Assembly: GCF_046244365.1 (NCBI RefSeq)
Contig: NZ_CP176395.1
Span: 248,001 to 312,000, forward strand
Origin: Paenibacillus_V sp046244365
Lineage (GTDB): Bacteria > Bacillota > Bacilli > Paenibacillales > NBRC-103111
DNA: 64,000 bases
Direction of reading: 5' to 3'
Shown here: positions 39,529 to 48,524 of the stretch, piece after piece
How positions within the stretch are numbered: the stretch's first letter is position 1
Layout of the letters: each line of letters starts with the position of its first letter
Translations under genes and position numbers: made by a program
Notes under the pieces: generated by a model
Told to the model about the DNA's origin: nothing
Seen by the model: only the letters and a program-made list of their open reading frames with translations
Databases searched by the model: none

Positions 39529-41886
39529 CTGGAGAAGCATTTAAGACTGTGGTATGAACGGCCGGCGAGCGTATGGACGGAAGCGCTTCCGCTTGGCAAC
39601 GGACGGCTCGGAGCGATGGTATTCGGCTGCATGGAGCAGGAACGCATCTCGCTGAACGAGGATACGCTTTGGGCGGGTTACCCTGCTCAGGAGCATAACC
39701 CGGACGCTTATGCGTATTTGCAGGAGGCCCGCAAGCTGCTTGCCGAGGGGCGCTATGCGGAGGCTCAGAAGCTGGTGCAGGAAAGAATGTTGGGGGCGGA
39801 GGGAAACGGCGTACAGCCCTATCAGCCGCTGGGCGATCTTTACTTGCGATTCGGCGGAGAGCAGTCCGAGCGCGGTTACAGGCGCGAGCTTGATTTGGAA
39901 ACGGCCGTAACGGAAGTCGCCTATGAAGGACACCGGCGGACGGTCTTCATCTCGGCGGTCGATCAGGTCATGGTCGTTCGTTTGGAAAGCGACGGCCCGA
40001 ATGACGTACAGGTCGAAGTGACGCTGGATTCCCAACTTCGGCATACGGCATCCATAACGGAAGAGGGGGCGCTTCTCCTGGCCGGCCGCTGCCCGAAGCG
40101 CGTGAGGAACCATAATAACGGACTCGAACCGGCCGTCGTGTACGACGAGGAAGAGCCTGGGCTGGCCATGAGCTTTGCGGCCGCCGTCCGCGTGTCGGAA
40201 TGCCAGGGAGGCCGGATATCGGCCGAGGGAGATCGGATCATCGTTTCAGGCGCTTCGGCCGTCACGTTGATCTATGCCGCTGCTACGAGCTTCGACGGAT
40301 TCGATAAAGCGCCGGGCTTGTCGGATGTGCAGCCCGCGGAGGTTTGCGCCGCCGTGCTGGACAAGGCGATCCGCAAAACGTACGGCGAGCTGCTGGAGGC
40401 GCATGTGCGGGATTACCGGTCGCTGTTCGGACGTGTCCGCCTTGAGCTGGGCGGTCCTGCGGAAACGGCCTTGCTGCCTACCGACGAACGGCTGCGGCGT
40501 ATTGCCGCAGGCTCGCAGGATCCGGCGATGACGGCACTGGTGTTTCAATTCGGCCGGTACCTGCTCGTCTCGAGCTCGCGCCCGGGAACGCAGGCCGCCA
40601 ATTTGCAGGGGATATGGAACGATAGGGTGCAGCCGCCGTGGAATTGCGACTACCATCTCAACATTAATTTGCAGATGAATTACTGGCTGGCGGAAACGTG
40701 CAACTTGGCGGAGTGCCACGAACCGCTTTTGGCGCTAATCGAGGAGCAGGCGCAGACCGGAGCGGCTACCGCCCGTATTCAATATGGCTGCGGGGGCTGG
40801 ACCGCGCATACGATGTCGGATATTTGGCGGACGAACAACGTCGGCAGCAGGGGGGACGCCGTTTGGGCGTACTGGCCGATGGCAGGTGCGTGGCTGTGCC
40901 AGCATCTATGGGAGAGGTATTCGTTCGGAGGCGACCGCGGCTTTCTGGAGAACCGGGCTTGGCCGATTATCAAAGGGGCGGCTCGATTCGTGCTCGATTG
41001 GCTGGTGGAGGACGAGGACGGCAGGAGGATAACGAGTCCATCCGTGTCGCCGGAGAATTGGTTCCGGAGCGGCGATGGTACGGCATGCGGCGTGACGCAA
41101 GCGAGCGCGATGGATATGCAGCTTGCTTGGGAGCTGCTGCAGATTGCGGCGAACGTCCATGCGGAGCTGGGCATCGATGAAGCCTTTGCGCTCGAATGCG
41201 AGGAGGCTAGCGCGAAGCTGAAGCGGCCGCAAATCGGATCGCAAGGCCAGCTGCTGGAGTGGAATCGCGAGTTCGCCGAGGAAGATCCGCAGCACCGCCA
41301 TCTTTCGCATCTGTTCGGCTTGTTCCCCGGCCGGCAATTTACGTTCGAAGATACGCCGGACATCATCCGGGCGATCGAGCGGACGATGGAGCTGCGCGGC
41401 GATGAGGCGACGGGCTGGAGCATGGGCTGGAAGCTTGCGGTCTGGGCCCGGCTCCGCGACGGCGATCATGCGCTGCGTATTGTTCGCAACTTCCTGAACG
41501 TGCTGGAGCCGGGCGATACGAACTATCGGAAGGGCGGTATTTACGCCAATCTGTTCTGTGCGCATCCGCCCTTCCAGATCGACGGCAATTTCGGCGTAGC
41601 TGCCGGCATTGCCGAGCTGCTGCTGCAGAGCCACCGGCATTGCGTTCATTTGCTGCCGGCGCTGCCCGGCGAGTGGGCGGACGGCCGCGTGAGCGGACTG
41701 CGCGCGCGGGGCGGCTGCACGGTGTCGATCGTCTGGGCCGGCGGCGAGCTGGCGCAAGCGACGCTTGTGGCGGACCGCGACGGGGTGTATCCGGTCCGGT
41801 ACGGCGATGCGCTTCTTCACGCCGACTGCCGGGCGGGCGTCCCTGTCGGCATCCGCTTCACAAACGGCAAGCTCGCCATCGCCTAA
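39529..41886 (+). CDS. Glycoside hydrolase family 95 (alpha-L-fucosidase-like), apparent CTG start
   Basis: A 785-residue GH95-type enzyme without a signal peptide, so probably intracellular. Homology-like sequence begins before the first ATG: from 39529 the frame reads EKHLRLWYERPASVWTEALP then LGNGRLGAMVFG, the usual GH95 N-terminus. No ATG, GTG or TTG fits ahead of it, but CTG at 39529 follows AGAGGGCAGG by 8 nt. Conserved parts include NLQGIWNDRVQPPWNCDYH with LNINLQMNYW (about 360-389), the catalytic region around VSPENWFRSGD, and FQIDGNFGVAAGIAELL. Known members cut alpha-1,2-fucosyl linkages; some act on other sugars. The ATG at 39616 would lose 29 conserved residues. Confidence 0.85.
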   Translation: MEKHLRLWYERPASVWTEALPLGNGRLGAMVFGCMEQERISLNEDTLWAGYPAQEHNPDAYAYLQEARKLLAEGRYAEAQKLVQERMLGAEGNGVQPYQPLGDLYLRFGGEQSERGYRRELDLETAVTEVAYEGHRRTVFISAVDQVMVVRLESDGPNDVQVEVTLDSQLRHTASITEEGALLLAGRCPKRVRNHNNGLEPAVVYDEEEPGLAMSFAAAVRVSECQGGRISAEGDRIIVSGASAVTLIYAAATSFDGFDKAPGLSDVQPAEVCAAVLDKAIRKTYGELLEAHVRDYRSLFGRVRLELGGPAETALLPTDERLRRIAAGSQDPAMTALVFQFGRYLLVSSSRPGTQAANLQGIWNDRVQPPWNCDYHLNINLQMNYWLAETCNLAECHEPLLALIEEQAQTGAATARIQYGCGGWTAHTMSDIWRTNNVGSRGDAVWAYWPMAGAWLCQHLWERYSFGGDRGFLENRAWPIIKGAARFVLDWLVEDEDGRRITSPSVSPENWFRSGDGTACGVTQASAMDMQLAWELLQIAANVHAELGIDEAFALECEEASAKLKRPQIGSQGQLLEWNREFAEEDPQHRHLSHLFGLFPGRQFTFEDTPDIIRAIERTMELRGDEATGWSMGWKLAVWARLRDGDHALRIVRNFLNVLEPGDTNYRKGGIYANLFCAHPPFQIDGNFGVAAGIAELLLQSHRHCVHLLPALPGEWADGRVSGLRARGGCTVSIVWAGGELAQATLVADRDGVYPVRYGDALLHADCRAGVPVGIRFTNGKLAIA

Positions 41887-41893
41887 TATAAAC

Positions 41894-41927
41894 AAGACGG
41901 TCCCATTGAGCGGGGACCGTCTTTTTA
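41894..41927 (+). terminator. Terminator after the GH95 gene
   Basis: AGACGGTCCC with GGGACCGTCT and an 8-nt loop, followed by TTTTT. From here to 42330 I see no gene or recognisable element. Confidence 0.9.
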
Positions 41928-42338
41928 TTGATGATTAGGCACTGGCGGGCAGAGGCTTCTTCGTCCCGGCATTCGACAGCATCGCCTGGCCCGCCGACAC
42001 GGAAGCTTCTCTTCCTTAAATGCCGAGCTGCCGGCCGGTGTTTTTATGTGAATCGTGTATGGTCCTGCTCGTGCGGACCGGAAAGGCTCGCACGATCATT
42101 CTTCGCGTCGGCTATATCGCCAAGCAGGAATCGGCCGGCCCAGAATGACGCTGCGCCGCCGCGGCCAAAGTTTGCGTATCAGCATAAACCAAGTGCCCCT
42201 TCCCCGTGAGAGCGCTCGCGATTCTTCATCGTATCCTTCGGATTCCGTTATAGTCCATGAAATGCGGGGCGTTCGCGTATGACGGACGTACATGGGACTT
42301 CGGTACTTGACGGGGAGGCTTCCCGGATAAAACGGTTT

Positions 42339-42406
42339 TTTGTCGGAAAGTTTTATGAATCTACCACCGGATTGTGACAAACTTCATGATAGATTGTTCA
42401 TATAAT
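42339..42406 (+). promoter_or_regulatory. Spo0A-type promoter of spoIIE
   Basis: TATAAT (42401-42406) is preceded by GTGACA (42374-42379) with a 21-nt spacer, the atypical spacing known from Spo0A-activated sigma-A promoters such as B. subtilis spoIIE. Two near matches to the 0A box TTTGTCRAA are present: TTTGTCGGA at 42339-42347 and, on the minus strand, TTTGTCACA (complement of 42373-42381) overlapping the -35. Confidence 0.6.
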
Positions 42407-42443
42407 AGGGGGACACGAAAACGGTAAGGTGGTGTCCTGAGGT

Positions 42444-44936
42444 ATGCAGAAGACGAATGAAGCGGTGAAGATCAATCGGCAGCAGAGGTGGCTTTCCGTG
42501 TTCCAGGGACCGGGCGGATGGTGGCGTTCGCTGCTGGAGAACCGCTTGGTGCAGGCGTGGATGGTCAAAAAGTGGACGATTCTCATGGTTGTAATGGCTT
42601 TCCTGCTCGGACGGGCAACGATACTGGACGAGCTGGCCCCGTTCGGCATCGCCTATTTTGCCGTCATCTATTATGTGCGCAAGGATTTGCTGGCATGGAC
42701 GGGCGCCGCTTTATTGGCAGGGACGTTTTTCTCAATGGATCCTCATGTCCTCTTCACGGCTATGGAAATGATCGTCTTTCTGCTGATCCAGAAGGCGCTG
42801 GAGAAATTCGAGCGGGCCGAAACCTCGTATGTGCCCGTATTGGTCTTCGTCTCGACCGCGTTCGTTCAACTGCTTGCCATCGCCGTGTCCGGCGAGATTA
42901 CGTGGTATTCGCTTATGATGACGGCTGTGCAGGCCGTGCTCAGTTTTATTTTGACGCTCATCTTCCTGCAGGCGCTTCCCGTTTTTACCGTCGCCCGCAA
43001 ATACAGTCTGAAGCACGAGGAAATCATCTGTCTGATCATTTTGCTCGCATCGGTCATGACGGGGACGGTCGGATGGCTGGTCGGGCCGGTTACGGTGGAG
43101 CATGTGCTTTCCCGTTATTTGATTCTGTTGTTCGCGCTTGTAGGCGGAGCTCCGCTAGGGGCGTCGGTCGGCGTAATCACGGGGCTGATTCTGAGTCTGG
43201 CGGACGTGAACGCGGTGTACCAAATGAGCCTGCTGGCGTTTGCCGGCATGCTGGCGGGGCTGCTGCGTGAGGGCAAGCGATTGGCGGTAGCGCTCGGCAT
43301 GCTGCTCGGTTCCTCTATCCTATCCATTTATGTAGGCGATCAGGCGGCGGTCGTTACCTCGACATACGAGTCGCTAGCAGCGGCTCTGTTGTTCCTGCTT
43401 ACGCCACGAAGCATGATCAAGACGCTGGCGAAGTTCGTCCCCGGCACGCAGGAAAATATGAAAACGCATTACGAGTATGCCAAAAGAGTGCGGGATATTA
43501 CGGCAAGCCGGGTGGAGCAGTTCTCGGAGGTGTTCCGCCAGCTGTCGAAGAGCTTCAAGCAGCTTACGGGCGAAGTCGAACCGCAGAAGAAGAGGGACGA
43601 GGAAATCGGCCACTTCATGACGAACGTCGAGCAGAAAGTATGCAATACCTGTTCGAGGCGAAATCAATGCTGGGACGATCAATTTTACCGGACCTACAAG
43701 ATGATGACCGGCATGATGACGGGCATCGAAGGAAACGAGCGGTTTGCGCGCAAGGATTTCCCGTTCGAATGGGGCCGCGCGTGCGTGCGCACGGATCAGG
43801 TGCTCGACGTGATGAAGCGGCAGTACGAGCTGCATAAGAACGACTTGCGCTGGAAGAAACAAATCGCCGAGAGCCGCCAGCTCGTCGCGGACCAGCTGAC
43901 CGGCGTATCGCAGATCATGGAGGACTTGGCGAAGGAAATCAAGCGCGAAGGACAGGCCCTTCATTTGCAGGAGGAACAGGTGCGGCATGCGCTCGAGGAG
44001 CTTGGCTTGTCGATTCACAGCATCGATATCGTATCGCTGGAGGAGGGCAATGTCGAAATTGAAATCGTCCATCAGTTTTCCCGGGGCTTCGACGAATGCC
44101 GCAAAATTATCGCGCCGCTGCTGTCCGACATTCTCGGCGAGAACATCGCGGTCAAGCGCGAGGAGTACGAGAAGAAGGAAGGCTTCTGCACCGTGGCGTT
44201 CGGCTCGGCCAAGGAGTACGAGATCGAGACGGGCGTGGCGGGGGCCGCCAAGGGCGGGGCGCTGCTGTCGGGCGACAGCTTCAGTACGATGGAGCTCGGC
44301 AACGGCAAATTCGCCGTAGCGCTAAGCGACGGCATGGGCAACGGCGAGCGGGCGCGCGCGGAGAGCAGCACGGCGCTGGCGATCTTGCAGCAGCTGCTGC
44401 AGTCGGGGATGGACGAGCGGCTCGCAATCAAGTCGGTCAATTCGGTGCTGATGCTGCGCTCGCCCGATGAAATGTTCGCCACTGTCGACATGGCGCTGAT
44501 CGATCTGTACAACGCGCACACGACATTTATGAAAATCGGCTCGACGCCGAGCTTCATAAAGCGGGGCTCGGAGGTCATTCAGATTACGGCGAACAATTTG
44601 CCGGTCGGCATTCTGCACGATATCGAGGTCGATCTCGTATCGGTGCAGCTGCAGCCTGGCGATGTGCTGATCATGATGACGGACGGCATTTTCGATGCGC
44701 CGGGCTATGCGGTCAACAAGGAGATGTGGGTGCGAAGGGTCATTCAGGAAATCGACGCGGAGACGCCGCAGGATTTCGCGGATTGCTTGCTGGAACGGGT
44801 GTTCCGCCAACTGAAGGGGGATATCGGCGACGACATGACGGTCATCGTCGCGCGCATCGAGCGGTACCAGCCGGAATGGGCTACGTTCCGCTGGCCGGGG
44901 CTGTCGCGCTTCGAGCGTCCGAAGACGGTGAGCTAG
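42444..44936 (+). CDS. spoIIE: Stage II sporulation protein E
   Basis: SpoIIE is a membrane phosphatase that dephosphorylates SpoIIAA in the forespore, freeing sigma-F, and also helps polar septum formation. The 830-residue protein has about ten membrane helices (about 45-330), a central FtsZ-linked region (about 330-590, with the cluster CNTCSRRNQCWDD) and a C-terminal PP2C phosphatase (about 590-815) with ALSDGMGNGERARAESS (about 625-641) and IMMTDGIFDAPG, which hold the metal-binding Asp residues. A Spo0A-type promoter lies upstream. Confidence 0.96.
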   Translation: MQKTNEAVKINRQQRWLSVFQGPGGWWRSLLENRLVQAWMVKKWTILMVVMAFLLGRATILDELAPFGIAYFAVIYYVRKDLLAWTGAALLAGTFFSMDPHVLFTAMEMIVFLLIQKALEKFERAETSYVPVLVFVSTAFVQLLAIAVSGEITWYSLMMTAVQAVLSFILTLIFLQALPVFTVARKYSLKHEEIICLIILLASVMTGTVGWLVGPVTVEHVLSRYLILLFALVGGAPLGASVGVITGLILSLADVNAVYQMSLLAFAGMLAGLLREGKRLAVALGMLLGSSILSIYVGDQAAVVTSTYESLAAALLFLLTPRSMIKTLAKFVPGTQENMKTHYEYAKRVRDITASRVEQFSEVFRQLSKSFKQLTGEVEPQKKRDEEIGHFMTNVEQKVCNTCSRRNQCWDDQFYRTYKMMTGMMTGIEGNERFARKDFPFEWGRACVRTDQVLDVMKRQYELHKNDLRWKKQIAESRQLVADQLTGVSQIMEDLAKEIKREGQALHLQEEQVRHALEELGLSIHSIDIVSLEEGNVEIEIVHQFSRGFDECRKIIAPLLSDILGENIAVKREEYEKKEGFCTVAFGSAKEYEIETGVAGAAKGGALLSGDSFSTMELGNGKFAVALSDGMGNGERARAESSTALAILQQLLQSGMDERLAIKSVNSVLMLRSPDEMFATVDMALIDLYNAHTTFMKIGSTPSFIKRGSEVIQITANNLPVGILHDIEVDLVSVQLQPGDVLIMMTDGIFDAPGYAVNKEMWVRRVIQEIDAETPQDFADCLLERVFRQLKGDIGDDMTVIVARIERYQPEWATFRWPGLSRFERPKTVS

Positions 44937-44967
44937 AGAGGCTTGTTGGTTGATCGAGCAAACAGGT

Positions 44968-44993
44968 AAGGCTGCCATAGGGCAGCCTTTTTG
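44968..44993 (+). terminator. Terminator after spoIIE
   Basis: AAGGCTGCC pairs with GGCAGCCTT across a 4-nt loop, followed by TTT. Confidence 0.85.
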
Positions 44994-45125
44994 GCATATT
45001 GGCTTCGGGAATGCGAAGCGGATTCCTGATTGGCGGCTGCCATGGGACGGGGGGATGTTGACTCTGTTGGCCGAGGCACGCGAGAAGGACAGTTAAGTAG
45101 ACGAATCGAACAAGTCTATGAACGG

Positions 45126-45313
45126 ATGCTGCACAATTTGCAGCATTTTCCCCTATATTCCGGCTTTCAGCGGATGGAAGTTGTATCAAATACAATGTTT
45201 TTACCGAATGGCCGGTCAAAAGCTGCTTTCCACACTGAACATGTTGTAAAACGTGCAGCATCGTATAGCCGAGCATCGTTTTGGAGCCTGACATGCTGCA
45301 AAACATACAACAT
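45126..45313 (+). repeat. Three copies of a 21-bp inverted repeat
   Basis: Copies at 45126-45146, 45241-45261 and 45293-45313 fit ATGYTGYA-N5-TRCARCAT and each can fold into an 8-bp stem. Also present are the palindrome TTGTATCAAATACAA (45181-45195) and a CCCGTTT/AAACGGG hairpin at 45406-45425. They fill the gap between spoIIE and the MerR gene, which has no credible coding sequence. They may be operators or a small repeat family. Confidence 0.65.
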
Positions 45314-45481
45314 GAGGGGGCGTATGAAATCGTAATGCCGGTTGAAAGCCTCAATGTGCTGGGCGATAATGCCGACGGATAACCGGTCAGGTGTCAAAGA
45401 AAGTTCCCGTTTGATAAGAAACGGGCCTTGTTTTACACTGAAACTTGTAGAAATTCCCTATACCATAAGGACGGTCAGTTT

Positions 45482-46300
45482 ATGAAAAATAAATTTTCAA
45501 TCGGCGAAATGTCCAAGCTTCATAATACGCCGGTTAAAACGCTCCGGTACTACGACGAGATCGATTTGTTCAGACCGATCGAAACCGATCCCAACAGCGG
45601 GTACCGCTATTATTCGACCGAGCAGTTCGAACACCTGAATACGATCAATTATTTAAAGGCGCTCGGCGTGCCCCTTAAGGATATTCGGCTGCAGTTGGAA
45701 TCGAGGGATATGCAGGCTTTTATCGACCTGCTGAAGCGGGAGAAGGAGAATACCGAGCGGAAAATCAAAGATCTAGAAGGGATCCGCAGCCGTTTCGACA
45801 ATCGGATAGCCGAGCTGGAGCGGGCGAAGCGGATCGACGACTTGGAGGTTGTCCATGTCCGGCATATCGAGGAGCGGAAAATCGTCAGCCTGCGCACCAG
45901 CATCGGTTCGGAGCCGGAGCTGGAATTATCGCTGCGCCGGCTGGAAAATTTGACGCGCCGCACATCCTCGATTTTTATCGGGGGCGTCGGTCTGACGATC
46001 TGCAAGGAAGATGTGCTGCGGTATAAGGTCGACCGGTACAACTCGATTTTCATTCTGACGGAGCAGGAGGTCCATGACGAGACGTTTGTGTCGGCACTAC
46101 CCAAAGGCGACTATGCATGCATTTACTTTAGGGGCAACCACACGGACGCGCTCCGCTACTACCGGCTTCTTCTCCGGTTTATGGGCGATAACCGCCTGTC
46201 CATAGCAGGCGACGCGATCGAGCGAACGATCATCGATCCGTTTATTTCGCGCAATAAAGAGGACCATCTGACGGAAATTCAAATTCCCGTAACGAGTTGA
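45482..46300 (+). CDS. MerR-family regulator with effector domain (BmrR-like)
   Basis: A 272-residue regulator. The N-terminal MerR winged helix reads KFSIGEMSKLHNTPVKTLRYYDEIDLFRPIETDPNSGYRYYS (about 4-45), followed by a long dimerising helix (about 75-122). The C-terminal domain (about 130-270) resembles a GyrI/BmrR-type effector-binding fold. Such proteins activate exporter genes when they bind lipophilic cations or drugs. The ATG at 45482 is the family start; the frame is open 18 codons upstream. The next gene is an MFS exporter, a plausible target. No cysteine-rich metal site is visible, arguing against metal sensing. Confidence 0.87.
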   Translation: MKNKFSIGEMSKLHNTPVKTLRYYDEIDLFRPIETDPNSGYRYYSTEQFEHLNTINYLKALGVPLKDIRLQLESRDMQAFIDLLKREKENTERKIKDLEGIRSRFDNRIAELERAKRIDDLEVVHVRHIEERKIVSLRTSIGSEPELELSLRRLENLTRRTSSIFIGGVGLTICKEDVLRYKVDRYNSIFILTEQEVHDETFVSALPKGDYACIYFRGNHTDALRYYRLLLRFMGDNRLSIAGDAIERTIIDPFISRNKEDHLTEIQIPVTS

Positions 46301-46330
46301 CTCTCCAGCTGCTGGAGGGTTTATGCTGAG

Positions 46331-46355
46331 GCAGGATGATGCATCCTGCTTTTTT
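46331..46355 (+). terminator. Terminator after the MerR gene
   Basis: GCAGGATG pairs with CATCCTGC across an ATG loop, followed by six T residues. It means the exporter gene is not simply co-transcribed. Confidence 0.85.
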
Positions 46356-46438
46356 GTATGACTGGCAGGGTTTCAATGAAGGAAACCGATTTTTGGGTGT
46401 GCGTCAGGATACGTTTTGTCGTAAAGGGGTTTATAAGA

Positions 46439-47671
46439 ATGATGGATGAACAAAAACAGGCGGGGGTTCGTACCCGTCTTTTGTGGATGGTTATGATATT
46501 GGGCGGGCTTTCCGCATTCGGGCCGTTATCGCTGGATATGTACTTGCCGGCTCTGCCGCTGCTGGCGGACGATCTGCATACTAGCGCATCGCTTGCCCAG
46601 CTTAGCCTGACCTCCTGCATGCTCGGGCTTTCCTTGGGGCAACTGCTGGCGGGCCCGCTCAGCGACGTGCGCGGTCGCCGGATGCCGCTGCTCGCGGGAC
46701 TGTTCGCCTATGCCGCGGCTTCGTTCGTATGCGTCGTTTCTCCTTCGATCGGCTCCTTCGTCGCGCTGCGCTTCGTTCAAGGGCTGGCGGGGGCGGCCGG
46801 CATCGTCATTTCGCGCGCTATCGTTCGCGATCTGTACGCAGGCTCGGAGCTGACGAAGTTCTATTCGCTGCTGATGCTGGTTAACGGCGCCGCACCGATC
46901 CTTTCGCCGATTGTCGGCGGACAGCTGCTGAAGGTGACTTCTTGGCGAGGCGTGTTTGTGGTGCTCGGCGTCATAGGCGTGATCATGCTGTTCGCCGTAT
47001 TTGCGGGGCTCCGCGAAACGCTGCCCGAGCAGCGCCGCTCGAAAGGAGGCTTCCGCAATACGCTGTCGACCTTCCGCAGTCTCATCGGCGACCGTGTTTT
47101 CATGGGATTCGCCTTGTCGCAGGGGCTCGTCTCAGCCGCGATGTTTGCCTATATCGCCGGTTCTCCGTTCGTGCTCCAGGACATTTTCGGCGTTTCTCCG
47201 CAAATATTCAGCGTCATATTCGCCGTCAACGGTCTCGGCATCATTATCGCGGGGCAAATTACGGGGCGGCTGGCCGGCAAGGTCGGTGAAACGAAGCTGC
47301 TCGTTGCGGGGCTCGTCATTGCAGCCGCAGGCGGGGCATCGCTGCTTGCCGTCATAACGGCGGACGCAGGGCTTTACGCGATATTGCCTCCGCTGTTCCT
47401 GGTCGTGTCCAGCGTGGGCATCGTTTCGACGGCAGGCTTCTCGCTGGCCATGCAAAACAACGGCAGCGCCGCCGGCAGCGCTTCAGCGCTGTTGGGCTTG
47501 CTGTCGTTCGTCATGGGCGGCCTGGTCGCGCCGCTCGTCGGCCTCGGCGGGGGAGATTCGCCCCTGCCGATGGGCATCGTCATCGCGGCGGCCGACATCG
47601 GAGCGGTCGTGTGCTACTTCGGGCTTGCGCGGCGCGGCGAGAAGAGGCGCAGCGCGAATATCGCGGCGTAG
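46439..47671 (+). CDS. Bcr/CflA-family MFS drug exporter
   Basis: A 410-residue major-facilitator protein with twelve predicted helices. Signature parts: FGPLSLDMYLPALPLLADDL (motif of the Bcr/CflA group, about 22-41), GQLLAGPLSDVRGRRMPLLAG (motif A, about 66-86), and RFVQGLAGAAGIVISRAIVRDLY (about 111-133). The group exports bicyclomycin, chloramphenicol-type compounds or sulfonamides; the substrate here is unknown. ATG at 46439 or 46442 follows AAAGGGG. The open frame extends 27 codons upstream without family resemblance. Confidence 0.92.
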   Translation: MMDEQKQAGVRTRLLWMVMILGGLSAFGPLSLDMYLPALPLLADDLHTSASLAQLSLTSCMLGLSLGQLLAGPLSDVRGRRMPLLAGLFAYAAASFVCVVSPSIGSFVALRFVQGLAGAAGIVISRAIVRDLYAGSELTKFYSLLMLVNGAAPILSPIVGGQLLKVTSWRGVFVVLGVIGVIMLFAVFAGLRETLPEQRRSKGGFRNTLSTFRSLIGDRVFMGFALSQGLVSAAMFAYIAGSPFVLQDIFGVSPQIFSVIFAVNGLGIIIAGQITGRLAGKVGETKLLVAGLVIAAAGGASLLAVITADAGLYAILPPLFLVVSSVGIVSTAGFSLAMQNNGSAAGSASALLGLLSFVMGGLVAPLVGLGGGDSPLPMGIVIAAADIGAVVCYFGLARRGEKRRSANIAA

Positions 47672-47774
47672 CTATAAGCATGGACATTTCCTTGCAGGCC
47701 CGGTTTAACCGCTCTATGAAATGGCAAAACTAGAGACATAGAGTGATCAAGAGAAACGCCGGGAGGGAATGGAC

Positions 47775-48524
47775 ATGAAACAAATCATACTGGTGACGGA
47801 CGGCTGCTCGAACGTAGGCGTCAGTCCTATCGTGGCCGCGGCTCAAGCGCTTGCGGAAGGCATTGTCGTAAATGTGGTCGGCATAGTGGATGCGGGCGAC
47901 ATCGGAGAGCTCGGGGCGGCAGAGATCGGTGAAATCGCCAAAGCGGGCGGCGGCCTCAGCCGGCTGGCGGATACGCATACGCTATCGCAAACGGTACAAA
48001 TGATGACCCGCCGTACGGTTACCCATACGATTCAGCAGGCGGTGGGCAAGGAGCTGCGGCATCTGCTCGGGGACAGCCGGATCGAAGCGCTGCCTCCTGA
48101 CAAGCGAGCGCAGGTCGTTCAGGTCATGGAAGACATGACGGAGAACTCCGACCTCCGCATCGTGCTGCTGATTGACGCGAGCGCCAGTATGAAACCCAAA
48201 ATTCCGGCGGTCCGGGAAGCGATTCAAGATCTGATGCTGAGCCTGCAAGCCCGCCAGGGGACGAGCGAGCTGGCCGTCTTTCATTTTCCCGGAAAGAACA
48301 ACGAGGATGCGGAACAGGACCTGGAATGGACCCGCGACCTTGCCAAAACCAAAAACTTATTTTATAAATTAAACATGAAGGGAACAACCCCGACAGGTCC
48401 TGCCATTCTCCATGTCGTCCGATTCATGATGGACAATCGGTTCAGGGAGGGCGAGGATGCCCCGCTGCATCGTCAGGACCGGTATGAGAGCAAGGACGGG
48501 ATGCTGAGTGACTATATCGTATAA
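47775..48524 (+). CDS. yabS: VWA-domain protein YabS
   Basis: A 249-residue protein resembling B. subtilis YabS. The N-terminal half starts MKQIILVTDGCSNVGVSPIVAAAQALAEG. The C-terminal half holds a von Willebrand A-type fold with the metal site LLIDASASMKPKIPAVREA (DxSxS, about 130-148) and TTPTGPAI. The ATG at 47775 is 8 nt after GGGAGGG; an ATG at 47769 is too close. It overlaps yabT by 17 nt, so the VWA protein and the kinase are made together, as in B. subtilis. Confidence 0.88.
   Translation: MKQIILVTDGCSNVGVSPIVAAAQALAEGIVVNVVGIVDAGDIGELGAAEIGEIAKAGGGLSRLADTHTLSQTVQMMTRRTVTHTIQQAVGKELRHLLGDSRIEALPPDKRAQVVQVMEDMTENSDLRIVLLIDASASMKPKIPAVREAIQDLMLSLQARQGTSELAVFHFPGKNNEDAEQDLEWTRDLAKTKNLFYKLNMKGTTPTGPAILHVVRFMMDNRFREGEDAPLHRQDRYESKDGMLSDYIV

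Noticed and set aside
41928..42330. Open frames between the GH95 gene and spoIIE
   Set aside because: No ribosome sites or protein-like sequence. A tRNA-Glu, present near here in B. subtilis, was looked for and not found.
45126..45313. CRISPR array
   Set aside because: Only three short palindromic units with unequal spacing (115 and 52 nt) and no cas genes.
45030..45335. 101-codon open frame after spoIIE
   Set aside because: It runs through the three inverted repeats, lacks a ribosome site and has no recognisable protein features.
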